Shown piece by piece: positions 1 to 11,566 of a stretch of 64,000 bases of DNA; within the stretch, counting starts at the first letter, position 1, and each line of letters opens with the position of its first letter. The stretch comes from Diploscapter coronatus. Taxonomy: Eukaryota; Nematoda; Chromadorea; Rhabditida; Rhabditidae. The DNA lies in NCBI GenBank assembly GCA_964036155.1, contig OZ038422.1, positions 37,595,201 through 37,659,200 on the forward strand, in the 5' to 3' direction. A program made the position numbers and the translations under genes. Below the pieces are notes generated by a model that was not told where the DNA came from, searched no databases, and worked only from the letters and a program-made list of their open reading frames with translations.

Positions 1-238
1 TAAAGTTATCCTTTTAGAGAAAAAAGCAATAGAACTTTCGTAACTAGGTAAAATTAAGTAGGATTGGGTGGATTAAAAAGTTCAAACACCTTATTTGACG
101 AGGTAATTATTTGGAAAGAAAAAAAAAACATATTGTTAACCAAAATTTCAACATAATCTAGTAGCTACGAAGACTAATACTTTTCAAAAATAAGAAAAAA
201 GTCAAGAATTCGGCTTACTTTCTTCGGGTGTTTTTGAG

Positions 239-454
239 GAGAGCTCCCTGTGTCGCATTCGCCAGGCGCGCGACCGTCTCGATTCTGCCATCGAATCGCG
301 CGGAGGCAGCATCGAAAACGTGCTCAAATTGCTAAATCCCTTAAGATCGTCAGATTCGCCTCTTCTAAGCCCACCTTTCTCCCCATGTATAGGCTCGAGC
401 GGTGTACTTCTTGGGATGAAAACTCATCTAGCGTCAAACTCAAACAAATATTGA
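239..454 (+). CDS. Last exon of a gene running in from the left edge, product unknown
   Basis: An exon-like reading frame opens right after TTTTTGAG at 231-238 and runs to a TGA at 452-454. Its first half has strongly coding composition and reads as a charged helix (CRIRQARDRLDSAIESRGG), followed by IENVLKLLNP and a Ser/Pro-rich end. GC content is higher than in the flanking sequence. The upstream exons lie outside the window, so the protein cannot be named. The splice acceptor would be GAG rather than CAG, a feature shared with other introns in this window. A helical or coiled-coil C-terminus is all that can be said. Confidence 0.5.
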   Translation, partial: ESSLCRIRQARDRLDSAIESRGGSIENVLKLLNPLRSSDSPLLSPPFSPCIGSSGVLLGMKTHLASNSNKY

Positions 455-2494
455 TTCAAAGTTGCAAAATATACAAATTGGATAGCTGTAAGCTCTTCGG
501 AGAATGGCTTGCCTTGCCAGCCTTGCTTCTGCAGCTCTGTAGTTAAAGAGCCAGGCAGCTCGAGACTCTACCCGTGCCGATCTAAATAAACAAAAACTCA
601 CAATGAAATGCAATATTACAAAGTAGAAAAAACGAACTCGAAACGCAACACAGCTCGAGTGTCCGACTCATGTCAAAATTCGAAGTCTTACGCTGTGAAA
701 TGAGCAAAATGAACGATGATACGAATGGGAGTAAATGGCAAGGAACAGAGAAATTATTGAACTCGAAAAATACAAACAATCACGAAAAATGAAATCATTC
801 ATGAATCAATGGAAATACAAACTTGAAAAAAAAAAACTCTCGAAAAGTAATTATTCAAAGGGAGTAAGATTAGGCCGAAAGGTGAGCCTAGTCTCTCACA
901 AAGCACAGACAAAAAACGGATGCCTCAGGCTTTGAGAGTCGAAAAGAAGTCGGTAGAAATGAGAGAGAACGAGAGAGCGGGAGATATGGAGAGATGGAAG
1001 GAGATAAAAACAAAGAAAGAAACGAAGAAGAGAAATGTTTGCCATTTTCAAGTGAGTGCGCAAGATGTCTCTGAATCTATCTCTAACAAATCTCTTCTAA
1101 CTGTTAGATCTATCACAACCATCACAACCAACATTGCATCCTACTTACTCGAAATAAAACACTCCCAGTCAGAGCTACTCAAATTGATTCACAAAATCCG
1201 ATACCCGATCAAAGAATAGACATTTTCAGGACAAAAAATGGATGGAAGTTGTGAAAGCCGAAAAATTCGATAGAGAAGTCGAAAATACAGCTGACTGGCA
1301 GAAAATGTGAAATGCAGACAAATGAGAATAAATAGTGCAAGTGGTTGAGTGGAAACAGAGGGAAGGGAGTGTAACATTGTATGCAGGAATGCAGAAGGCT
1401 GAAAGCAGAATGCACAATCACAGAACTGCACTGCCCGACTACCTCATTCAAGACAATTCTCCATCCGATCACTCGATCAGATATGAAGAGGCCATGAAAC
1501 GATGAAGAGATGCATTCGATCGCTATTGCCTGGAGCAGAACTCAGCCACATTTGAAAACATGTGGCAGAGGAAGATGAGGAGAAGCGGAAAGGAACTGCA
1601 CTGCGAGGATGGAGGATGAATGCAGAGATATTGGCGGTGCAGAACATGGCTGAATCATTGCACCGCCAACGTTTCCTGAAAGAAGCACGAAGAACGACAA
1701 CGCTAATTGGAAAAATATAGAAAGAAAAAAAGGAATCTAATAATAATCCATCCATTCATCTTTGTTTTTTGTCGCTTTTTCGACAAAATTCTTCAATTTC
1801 AGGAAGACCAACGACAAATCAATAGCGGCGGTGATCAAACGGCATAGTGCCATCTTCTACGAGGTTACAGCTCAAGGTAGGACGATTTAAAATTATGAAA
1901 TAGTTTGTTTTTTCTGCATTCTCCATAAGGTCATTCATTTATTCGAATCAGATTTGCAAGAAAAACTGCAACTGCAGTGCGGTTACAAATTTCTGGAAGA
2001 GTTGCAAGTCTGATTCAAATTTTTTCAACCTGTAAATAGGCAAAGCTTTCGAAAATGCAACCTGATATCACGACTATGAATTCGCCTGTGCGACCTACTC
2101 TCATAGTTTATTTCCATCTGACAAAAGCGTTCCCTAGGTCTGCTTGCAAGTCGTCATTTACTCGTCGCTTTTTCTATTCTTATTATGGCATTTACGGAAA
2201 ATTTTAAAATCATTATGCTGATTCAACTGGAAATTGGTTTTTGAAGAAAGATTTTATTGACCCAAAAATACGTACAAAATGCAATCGTTACAATCAAATG
2301 CAACAGGAGAATGAAAAGTGACGACCACATAAATGCAATCGATTCGAGAAAAACTCGTAGGAAACGAAGAGAAGAACACGCTCTTGAAGAAGCAGTAATC
2401 ATCACAGAAAATCAATCAAATATGAGTAAATGATATAAAATGAAGCTGAAAATTTACAAAAAAAAAAAAAAAAACAAACAAACAAACAAAACTA
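455..2494. other. Intergenic stretch with one possible orphan exon
   Basis: The stretch is AT-rich and mostly without coding character. One short segment at about 1812-1876 (+) lies between a TTTCAG acceptor and an AG|GTAGGA donor and reads KTNDKSIAAVIKRHSAI and onward, and could be an isolated exon. A second open patch at about 1617-1720 (+) contains MNAEILAVQNMAESLHRQRF. No gene could be assembled from these pieces. Confidence 0.3.
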
Positions 2495-5400
2495 TTAGTT
2501 ATTGTAGAAGCTAACACTGCGTTGTTGATCAATAGGCACGCCAGCTTCACCAGCGACGTTTCCAGTGCTTGAGTACCAGGATCCGAACGGGTTGACATCT
2601 CCATGTCTGTCCAGATGCACTCGGTGAACCGCAGTCCTTTCCAGCGGAGGGTCACTCATACTCTGCCACTTTCTCTCTGTATTATAGCTGTAGCGATTGA
2701 AGAACATGCCGATATTTTCGGAGTATTTCTCGATTATCATCAAGTGCCACATCGGTTGAAAGATTGGCACTATCAGGGCATACGATATTCTGAAAAGTGT
2801 AAATAAAATTGCATTGCCATGTGAGCAAATTCAAATCACTTTTTTCATGCTTCACTACATTTCGATTATTCGGAGATATCACATGATTCTTGAAGTTTGG
2901 TTATTCCATATTTTCAGCAATTACAGAATTATATATGACACGGCATACATTGCGGGAAAAAGTTTGGAACAATCAAAATGTATGAATTCAGCTTGACACA
3001 TTCTCAAAGTGTGAGCCAAATTAGCTCAAATTTTGTAAACATATTCAGTTCACTCAATTGTAACTTCCTGCCAGATTTTAGGAAGTTTATAGGGATAGTG
3101 TGGCTTAATTCACTATCGTGATTGTTCCAAACTTTTGACCGCCACTCTACCTATGAAAATCGTATAGTTCATTTTTAGAAATCGTGACTTAATTTTCTAG
3201 ATACCTTTGCGTACTATTGTTGCTAATTACCTCTACTATATATGTGATAGTTTTCTATGAGATTAAGCACCTGATAATGTAGTCCTTGACAGCCATGTAG
3301 TGTCTTGAATGCTTAACTTGTTCTAGGAAAAGCATTGGTAGATGAATCGATAAGGCAGAGAGGAAACATCGAACGAATATTGCCATTATTGTCTAAAATT
3401 TGAATTATCATTTTTATAATTAGTGATAATATCATTCTGGCAATTTTTCACGATGTTTTCTTGAAGATTTTCGTGAAATTGTCATAAAATATAAGAATGC
3501 AAAAGAAAAGAGCACGAATTTTGTAAGAATTGCGGTAAAAGTGTGACACTAATTTGATAAAATGAAAATCCTATCTTCTTTTGGATTTTCTTCTATTTTT
3601 TACGTTTTGCTTTTTTTCTCGACATCTTGAATTATCTTATTTCATCCGGCTAAATTCTTCATCTCATCTAAATCTTTCTCTAATAAATTTCTGCTGTCGT
3701 AAATTAAAGTAATGCCTAGCCAAGGTGATATTTGCATTGCGTTAACAGTCGGAATGGAGAATATTTTTTTAAAGAAGTCGCAATAGCTTATTTATAGTCA
3801 TATTGCGTTGACGCGTGGACTGAAAAATCGAAGCGGATGAAGAGATGAAGAATTTGGAATTTACGCAATTCACGAAAATCTTCAAACTCAGATAAAACAG
3901 ACCTGTTTAGTGAGTCCACTATCCTCTGACCAATTGTAATTCCACTTCTGCTTCAAATGCCGGCATGCATAAATCAGCAAGATCAATGCCAGAATTCCGA
4001 TGCCTGAGTGAATTACAATGTTTCTTTCTTTGATAACATCAAATTTGCAGCTTGACTTCAATTTCAACTTCACGAATTTTAGTTTGAACAAGATGGAGTT
4101 GAAGTTGCTTTCAAAAAATTCCTGCAAAGTGAGGTAAGAATGGGTGAAGATTTTTCCAAAGTGAGTAAAAGTTATAAATTTCTTCCTACTTCAAGAGGCT
4201 CTTTTCGATAACCCTTCAAAACTCCTTACAAATTATAGGAGTCCACTGCAGGAAGAAGAGATGTGCAATGTAACTCGATTCTCCGACGATTTCATCCAAC
4301 AGACAAACTATTCCGATTTTTACGGTATCATTTTCTCGAGTCTAAATGACAATGATTGGATTAAAAATGAATTTTGCTCCGAAACCTCATAGACACTCTG
4401 AAAATATGGAATTATGCTGAGGGCTGCACACACAGCAATCACTCCAAACGCACCGAATTTCTGATAGCATTTGGATGTCTGAAAACGTAATGTTTACCCA
4501 TTCAATTTCTTCTTCTTCTTCTTCGATTTAAGAGCTACGTTGACAATTTGTCGGTTGTTTATTACTCTTTATTAGTTTCTACTCAGCTTTCGAGCTGCCG
4601 TTTCGTGTGGGACAATATGCGGATCGGCACAAATTCTGTTGAGTAGCAGAGTTGAGATAGAATGGTATTTTGAAAAGTCGGAATTGGAATCGGAATTCAG
4701 TCTCAATACTGGTTTCTACGATGATTTTTAGAACCTTACACAGTAGCATTTGCATCAGAGAAATTAGTTGGGTTGATATGTAGTTTAATTTACCTCGACA
4801 TACTCGACCGGAATGACGATGTTAATGAGTCGGTCGAGGGTTGCGAAGATGAGCAGAGCCAAATGAAGATGGTCGTAGAAGAGGAGACTGGGAATGTGGA
4901 AAGCTGCAGGGAAGCAATCGAACGGATTCAGAGCCTGAAAGGGGATGCATCTCATATTTCGTCACATTCACCTCCATAAGTAGATTCTCATTGCGCATAT
5001 CTTCCTTCGTACTGTTACCGAAGGGGGTGAAGTTGATATGTGTTGAATTTAGTGAGTTAAAAAGCTTTGTATAATGAGAGTTTATCAACAAACAATAAAG
5101 ACATCACAATTTGCTCAACCGCATAGATCTTATTCACGACATTCTGACTCTTGCACTAATTGAAAATATTCGATCTGCTAATATCAAAAACGAATTTTGT
5201 GTAATCACACAATGATCGTCGTCGTCGTACTAGTCGGAATTAACAGAAAATTCTCATTGACTTACCTCGTTAGGATTTCCGTAGATTGTAAAAAGCACAC
5301 CATAAAATCCCGCATAGATCATTGTGGCACCGAAGAATAAATCTGAAACAACATTCTGGCTAACCTTCTAAATTTGAATTACAAATACCTGTAATTGCGA

Positions 5401-6525
5401 AGAAGAGCCATATTTTCAGAGCTCCTTTCTCACTTTTGAGTGTCAAAATGATGAAGATACAGGAAGCACACATAGTGAACCCGAACACAGGCAGCAATTC
5501 ATATAGGAAGTCTTCGAGCATTGATTTGGAATGCTGAAAATTGGAAGCTTTGAAAAATAATTTGAAAATATATTCAACGTGTGAGCTGGATTGCGAAAAT
5601 GAAGCACTCCCTCAGATCATATCTTCTCCTTCCCCGTATATCCTTTCTAAGCCCCTTATCACTTGATCTCCTTCCATCTCGTTTATCTGTTCACTTCAAG
5701 GATATTCTAAAGCAGCTTTCCAAAGCTTTTAGCGCCGAACTGGAGAAACAAAAAGTTCATGTAAATCCTCTTAGATTTTCATTTTTAAATTTAAACCAGC
5801 CGGTGTGTTGAAATATCAAAATTTCAATTTTCATCAACACTTTATTGTGCGCAAACCTTCATGTCTCACGAGATTTTTAGCAGAAATACAGTAGACTCTC
5901 CGATATTATCATGACGCATAAAAATGCTAAATAAAATTGCTAAATGTAATTTCTGGTTCTAATTTAAAATATACGATGTCGGGAATAATTTTTGAAATTT
6001 TTTTATCTAATAAAATAAGGGAAGATTGAATCTCACGAATTTTCATGCGCATAAATTAGAAAGCATCACGAGCAGTTGATTTGGCGATATTTCGTTGATT
6101 AAGGCTAGAATTTTGCCATAAAATTCAGCGTTATGCAATGTTATACACATATTTAACTTTGTCAATCATTTCATCTAACATTATCGAACAAAGGCGATAT
6201 TGAAATTGAAGTTCAAAATTTTCAACTCTGCATCTTGAACTTGAGAATTTTTGTAATTAATTTTCAACAACTATCTGTTTGAATATAGGAACGTAAAATA
6301 TCGGAAGAAATTATGATAGTGATCGAAGTCATTTTACAGAATTTCGGATTGCTCTAAAGGAATACTTTCCGACAATTAGTAGAATGCATTTCGACATTCT
6401 GGCAAGTAGAAACTGCCTGATGAATGGGGTTTATCAAACATCACAGTCAACCACATAAAATCACGCAAGCAATTAAATATGATATTCAACCGACTTACTC
6501 TGGTGGTCTCGATGTAGTCGTGCAT
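2495..6525 (-). CDS. Nematode seven-transmembrane receptor, class uncertain
   Basis: Exons on the minus strand can be read at 6499-6525 (start MHDYIETTR), 5389-5533, 5266-5342, 4794-4934, 4386-4478, 4230-4341, 3903-4121, 3318-3392, probably a 14-nt exon at 3271-3284, and 2495-2789. They encode successive hydrophobic helices. One carries a DR motif at its cytoplasmic end (LLIFATLDRLINIVIPVEY), as in rhodopsin-like receptors; a later one reads SYALIVPIFQPMW, and a roughly 75-residue polar tail follows. This is the layout of a nematode chemoreceptor or peptide receptor, acting in the plasma membrane. Two points are unresolved: the 4230-4341 and 3903-4121 exons join one nucleotide out of phase with the visible splice sites, and the microexon is inferred only because it restores phase. 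A recently decayed gene is possible. Confidence 0.65.
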
Positions 6526-7610
6526 CTTCTTATGGTTGAATACTTAGAACGAACAATGTTTTCCTCTCGAAGAAATTGTTAAAATGCTACAGAAAATTTA
6601 CTTGTGTGGATGTAGCGAAGCTCAGAAAGCCTTTATATGTGAAGAGTAGGATTAGTTGGTGGATAAATGAAAGGGGATCAGTTTACAGCGAAATCTACCT
6701 TCAGTAGTAGATCAGCCTGATTGCAATTGGTAGTCTTCACTCCCACTAATTGTAATCCTTCTAATTCCACTCTTTCAGCATGAAATCTGAACTGCAATCA
6801 GTATTTATCATACAGTAATAGCTTTTATCTGATCATTCGACTACATCCATCTATTTACATATCAATATCACCCTATCTAATCATCTAATCACTTGCCAGT
6901 CCTATTTTTCCCTCCCTCTTTCCACTCCCACATCCATTTCCACTAATCACCCTCCTTCAGTTCATATTTTCAAAGGATTATCCATCCAAATTCAAAGTGC
7001 TCCATTTTCCTGATGCAGACATTTACCAAAAATATTCCGTCTAATCTCTCCACACTGTAAGCTCTAGATTTTTCATCTATTTTATGCACATTTTTCTGCA
7101 GATTTCTGAAATTTCGGGATACATTTTTCGAAAATGACTGCTAATTACCGTACTTTCCGAAATAACTCACTTCAGAGTGGATACTTTCGAGGGGCGTGTT
7201 AACATAAGTTGATCAATTTTCGATATGCTATCAATTATGTATTGTTGTTCTTGAATTTATTCGACCCATTTAAAACAAATTAGACTTTCTGGTAATTACA
7301 CTGTCGCAGATAATGGAGAGGGTAAAATGATAGGATCAGAGCTGTCTGAAGTTCGCAAAAAGTCGAACTTTAACTTGAGAATTTTCGTGATGGAACTTGA
7401 ACTGAACTGAACACCCAGGCAGTTCAGTTCGTACAACCCTGATTAAAAGGAATATTTATTTCAGTTACAATTATCCCTCATCACTTTTGGATGTCTTCGA
7501 GAGTTGTCTGTATCATGTGCATCGAATTAGAATGAACAAAATTGAATAAAGATACTTTTTATTAAAACCATATGAAAATTACGAAAAAAATGTATTGAAA
7601 TTGAAGATTT
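6526..7610. other. Intergenic region, no gene seen
   Basis: AT-rich spacer between two genes transcribed leftward. At about 7385-7435 it holds a small inverted element made of GAACT/AGTTC units that ends in TCGTACAACCCTG; a similar ending occurs near 48690. Nothing else could be supported. Confidence 0.4.
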
Positions 7611-8899
7611 TCAGATATTAAATTTTCCAACTTTTCGCCATTTATTCGTTTGTGGATCGTATTCCTCGATTACATCACAGAAGTTTATCGGCCATCGAGA
7701 ACCATTTCTTGTCTCAACATTTTGATATCTAAGTTAACAAATATTTCGTATAAAGATATGCAAAATCTCAGCTCACCCTCCTATTGCATACAATTTCCCG
7801 TTATAGACAATGAGTGAATGACCCCATCTTGCATAATTCATATGAGCGATTCGAGAAATTCGACTGTCAACTGGAGCTGAGGGGTCGAAACACAAACAGG
7901 ATTTTAATGAATTAGGGCAGCTAAATATATAATGATACATTATTTAACATACAAAATTAACGACTTCACTCCTCCAGTTATGTAAACTTTCCCATTTATT
8001 GATGCAACTCCGAACGAACCTCCTCGTTTATCCGGAATCTTTCCAATTTCAATCCATTTCCGTTCATCGTGTGATAATTGATATATCTTATCACTAATAT
8101 TCCATCCATCAATGGCTGAATATCCATAATTACAATAATGAACATGCTATAATATGACCGTATAAAATTCCATCGCATGTTATCGTTTGAGCCAATGTAA
8201 TTGGAAGAGGAAATGCAGGTCCTATTTGCCATTTTCCATCCATTAAAACCTGAATAAATTATTTCATGGACTTTCATTCGATCTTCTTACATCAACTCGA
8301 TTCGTATCTTCCCTTATTTCAGGATCCAATCCACCAAAATAATACAATTTGTCTTTGAAATAAGCCACAGATGCACATGGACGCCATTCAGGAAGATCTG
8401 GTTCTACAAAGAATGCAATAAAATTAAATCAATCTATTGGCTTTTATAATGCTACCTTTTGTAATCTGCAGAGTATTCAGATCGAAAATTTTAAACGATT
8501 TATCAGAAGATCTAATTGCGAAAATCTAAAATTTATACAATTGCTAATGCCAAATAAAATAATTTACCTTATCTTTTGTGATTGCAACTTCCCATGGTAA
8601 GAAAATATTAGTAAATTCCGTAATCTGCTTAACAGAATTAGTATGCGAATCAAACAGATAAATTCTTCCTTCAGGAATTTCGCCATTTTTATAAGGCACT
8701 AAATATTTAGATTAATTTTCGCTCATACAAGAAATATTTTCCTACTATAGAATAAAAATTTCCTCTCGAGCGCTATCGGCAGATATCTCTTGACTATTCG
8801 CATCATTCGATTGTTAGTCCAGGCCAATTGTCCCAGGTCTTTGAGTTCGGGATATTCGCAGATCAACAATATAATTTCGACTGGTAAATTGGCCAACAT
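7611..8899 (-). CDS. F-box and kelch-repeat protein, copy 1
   Basis: Eight phase-consistent exons (8746-8899, 8568-8698, 8456-8525, 8291-8403, 8144-8249, 7965-8115, 7777-7920, 7611-7728) give 328 residues. The N-terminus (LPVEIILLICEYPE, then LGQLAW) is a typical F-box, which binds Skp1 in SCF ubiquitin ligases. The rest has kelch-type strands ending in Gly-Gly (LYYFGG, VYITGG, KLYAIGG) with downstream aromatic residues, expected to form a propeller that selects substrates. A substrate-adaptor role is inferred. The start ATG lies about 14 nt after a TTTAG site, fitting trans-splicing. Exons 5 and 6 join in frame only if 8116-8143, 28 nt, is removed. A paralogue with the same exon structure lies at 51128-52369 on the other strand. 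A MITE sits 51 bp upstream of the start codon. Confidence 0.85.
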
Positions 8900-8941
8900 C
8901 TTTGTTAAGAGACCTAAACAATCATTAGTATTATTTCAAAA

Positions 8942-9174
8942 TGGAAACAGGGCTGCGAGCACTTTTTTCCCACGAGTGAGCACTTTGTTCCCAAAGCAGA
9001 AATAGTGTAGGATAAGAAGAAAAAAGGGGAGAAATAGCGTTTGGTAACAAAGTGCTCACTCGTGGGAACAAAATGCTCACTTTTCTTCTACTCTTTGGTA
9101 ACAAAGTGCTCATTATTTTCTTTGGTAACAAAGTGCTCACTCGTGGGAAAAAAGTGCTCGCAGCCTGGAAACAG
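8942..9174. mobile_element. MITE with 39-bp terminal inverted repeats and 9-bp target duplication
   Basis: The ends 8951-8989 and 9127-9165 are perfect inverted copies (GGCTGCGAGCACTTTTTTCC and onward). The interior repeats GGTAACAAAGTGCTCA several times. The 9-bp sequence TGGAAACAG occurs directly on both sides, at 8942-8950 and 9166-9174. The duplicated kelch locus near 51080 carries the same flanking sequence without the element, which confirms the boundaries. There is no coding capacity. The 9-bp duplication suggests mobilisation by a Mutator-like transposase (inference). A 154-codon frame reading through the element is chance. Confidence 0.9.
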
Positions 9175-10741
9175 TAAAAGAGTATTGATTGAGTGAGAAG
9201 GTCTGCAATTAATGATATAGAAGTGAGTGTAACCTTATTTAAATGACATATCAAGTTGAGATTCCGTATCGGAAATATACAAATTGAGGCTAAAAATAAG
9301 TGAGGAAGAAAAGGAAAAAGGACTATGGAAGATGAGAATTGAGAACTGAATGAGAAGGATGACGAATTTGGCAAATGGAACTTTGGGTCACTCATTCGCT
9401 ATTTTCTGTATCTTTTCATGTACTATTTCTTCATTCATTGATTATGTAGGTGATTTTGGAGGTGTGTCGTGATCACCTTCAAAAAGCCTTCGGGTCAAAA
9501 TTCTCTTCACACTTATGATCGTAGTCTAGCAAGTCCGAATGACGTAGAATTGAACGGGATCTGGATTGGGAAAAAATAAAAGTTTTGAACTTCATAAACT
9601 TATGTTATGATGATCAGATTTGAGAGATCATTGCGCAGACACGACAGAAGTAGACGAAATGATGATGTTGGGGTCACTTTACCGGATGCTTAAGAGCGCA
9701 CAGACCTAGGGAGGACTTAGTCAAGATTACTCTGCGACCAACCCGCCATAATACTTCCTCCATAATTTGTATGGGAGGTTTGGATGGTGGGTCAGACCCA
9801 CGAAAGTGACAAAAATTTTCAAAAATCCATAACTTTTCGACAATCTATTATATCGAAAAAGTTTTCTTTGTACCTCGTATTGTCAGTGGCTAGCTAATAG
9901 AAAAAGACACCGGGACACCAGTTAGAAAAAGACACCATTTTTTCTAAGAAATAGTATGAAGGAAAGAAAAAAAGGATAAGCAAAAGTGCGTATCTTTTTC
10001 TAGGAGCCATTGTCAGTCAAAGTCAAAATTCCTAAATTTGATCCCCACCTAGCCCCGCCTATTTTAGGGGGCGAGGTCTGATCTCCTCATGTTTGTGATT
10101 AAGGCCTATGGATGTATCCACCCATATGGGTTTGGTTCGGATCCGGGACACTTTGTAATTGTCCGGACCCCCTTTGACAGTTGTTCTGTTTATTCGTGGA
10201 ATGGCTCTTAAATTTATAAAATCAGTAATGATTTTCAATTTTGTTTGACCATTGATTCTTCAAGAAGTTATTGAAATGAGCCTCTTCCCAAATGCACTCA
10301 TTTAATTCATTCCTGTGCTTGTTGTTATTCTTGGCATCTTCTTGAAAGGGATTATCACTTTGCATTTGAACTTCTTGTCCACATCGGCTGTCTCCACATT
10401 AGTGAATATTCAGAAATAGAATTGGTCGCGATGTTTGCTAGTAGTGCTTCATTTCTTCTAAATTTTCGAGATTACATCTCTAAATTACATGGTTGCGCCT
10501 CTTTCGTGCGTAAACAGTTTATAATTACAAATCTTCATAAATTGCAATGTCTGACAAGACAATTTCGGTAAGTGAAACCTCTAATTTTAAAGAAAAATTA
10601 CTTCGCTGATACTTCAACTATATATCAAAATATCAAAATTTGTGATCTTTGGTGTCATTCGACATCCGGGATCAGTATACTGCTCCTTCAAATCCATTTG
10701 ATTGAAACGCTCTTCAATGACACTATGATTACTAAGTCATT
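9175..10741. other. Repeat-rich intergenic region without a gene
   Basis: From 9175 to about 9235 the sequence is still homologous to DNA upstream of the second kelch copy. About 9887-10019 is bounded by imperfect inverted ends (GTCAGTGGCT and its near complement) containing AGAAAAAGA, possibly another MITE. The segment at about 10030-10125 is a dispersed repeat also found at 63425-63520. No convincing coding sequence was seen. Confidence 0.45.
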
Positions 10742-10962
10742 ACCCATTCAAAAGGGTTTTATATTAAAAAAAATAAAAGCGGAGGTTGTTTTATTCGTGA
10801 AAAGCACTCGATTTGTATCCAAGTGATTCCCACGAAAGGAGATCAACCAATATTTTTTTTAAATCTCGACGTTCGTTGCTCGTACATCACCCAGGTAAAA
10901 ATATTTTTGCGACTGATTCCATATTTGAGGGACTTTCACCTGCGAATAAAACCGACGCGCCT
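10742..10962 (+). repeat. Left arm of a 221-bp inverted repeat
   Basis: This 221-bp arm is matched as a reverse complement by 11346-11566. By eye only one difference was found (ACTCGAT against GCTCGAT). Identity this high means the fold-back is recent or kept by gene conversion. A transcript crossing both arms would form a long double-stranded RNA. Confidence 0.9.
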
Positions 10963-11049
10963 CCTAGATAGTTTGATTAATTAATATTTTTTAATATTTA
11001 TTCTTGTAGAATGCACGTTTAACAATCGGAGAATATTCTTTCAGTGATC

Positions 11050-11278
11050 TCACAAAGATAACTCATAAGTGGTGATGTAGATATCCATTAGAAAGAAATT
11101 GTAATGCTCTGCTGGGTTCTGTAAGGTAGTGGCAAGAGGACAGTACCTTTTCCCAGACAAGTGCCTTGCGAGCGCCGGTGATTAGAATAATCTGTCTATT
11201 TGGTAGCAGTGAATTAATAAAGTTTATATCAGAACAAACGAAAAGAATAAGAATAAATATCTTCCCAGTAAGAGCCAT
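11050..11278 (-). CDS. Small secreted-protein candidate in the loop of the inverted repeat
   Basis: The frame starts MALTGKIFILILFVCSD, a clear signal-peptide-like segment (short basic start, hydrophobic core). Exons 11147-11278 and 11050-11118, separated by 11119-11146 (28 nt, GTACTG...TTACAG), give 66 residues ending TTYELSL. If the 28 bases are kept, the frame still reads to an alternative end (75 residues counted from an upstream Met at 11290), so splicing is a guess. No family is recognised and no cysteine pairs are visible after the signal. It lies wholly inside the spacer of the 221-bp inverted repeat, so it may be cargo of a fold-back element or an antisense reading of something else. 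Confidence 0.4.
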
Positions 11279-11345
11279 ATCATGCGACAAAACATCATTA
11301 CTTGTGCGTTAGAACAGAAATATTTTTATTAATAAGATTCAAAGA

Positions 11346-11566
11346 AGGCGCGTCGGTTTTATTCGCAGGTGAAAGTCCCTCAAATATGGAATCAGTCGCA
11401 AAAATATTTTTACCTGGGTGATGTACGAGCAACGAACGTCGAGATTTAAAAAAAATATTGGTTGATCTCCTTTCGTGGGAATCACTTGGATACAAATCGA
11501 GCGCTTTTCACGAATAAAACAACCTCCGCTTTTATTTTTTTTAATATAAAACCCTTTTGAATGGGT
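11346..11566 (-). repeat. Right arm of the 221-bp inverted repeat
   Basis: Reverse complement of 10742-10962, of equal length. Outside the arms the flanking sequences diverge at once. No clear target-site duplication could be identified. Confidence 0.9.

Noticed and set aside
8931..9395. 154-codon minus-strand open frame
   Set aside because: It reads straight through the MITE and its terminal repeats. The residues are repeats of the element's subunits (STLLP, STFFP), not a protein.
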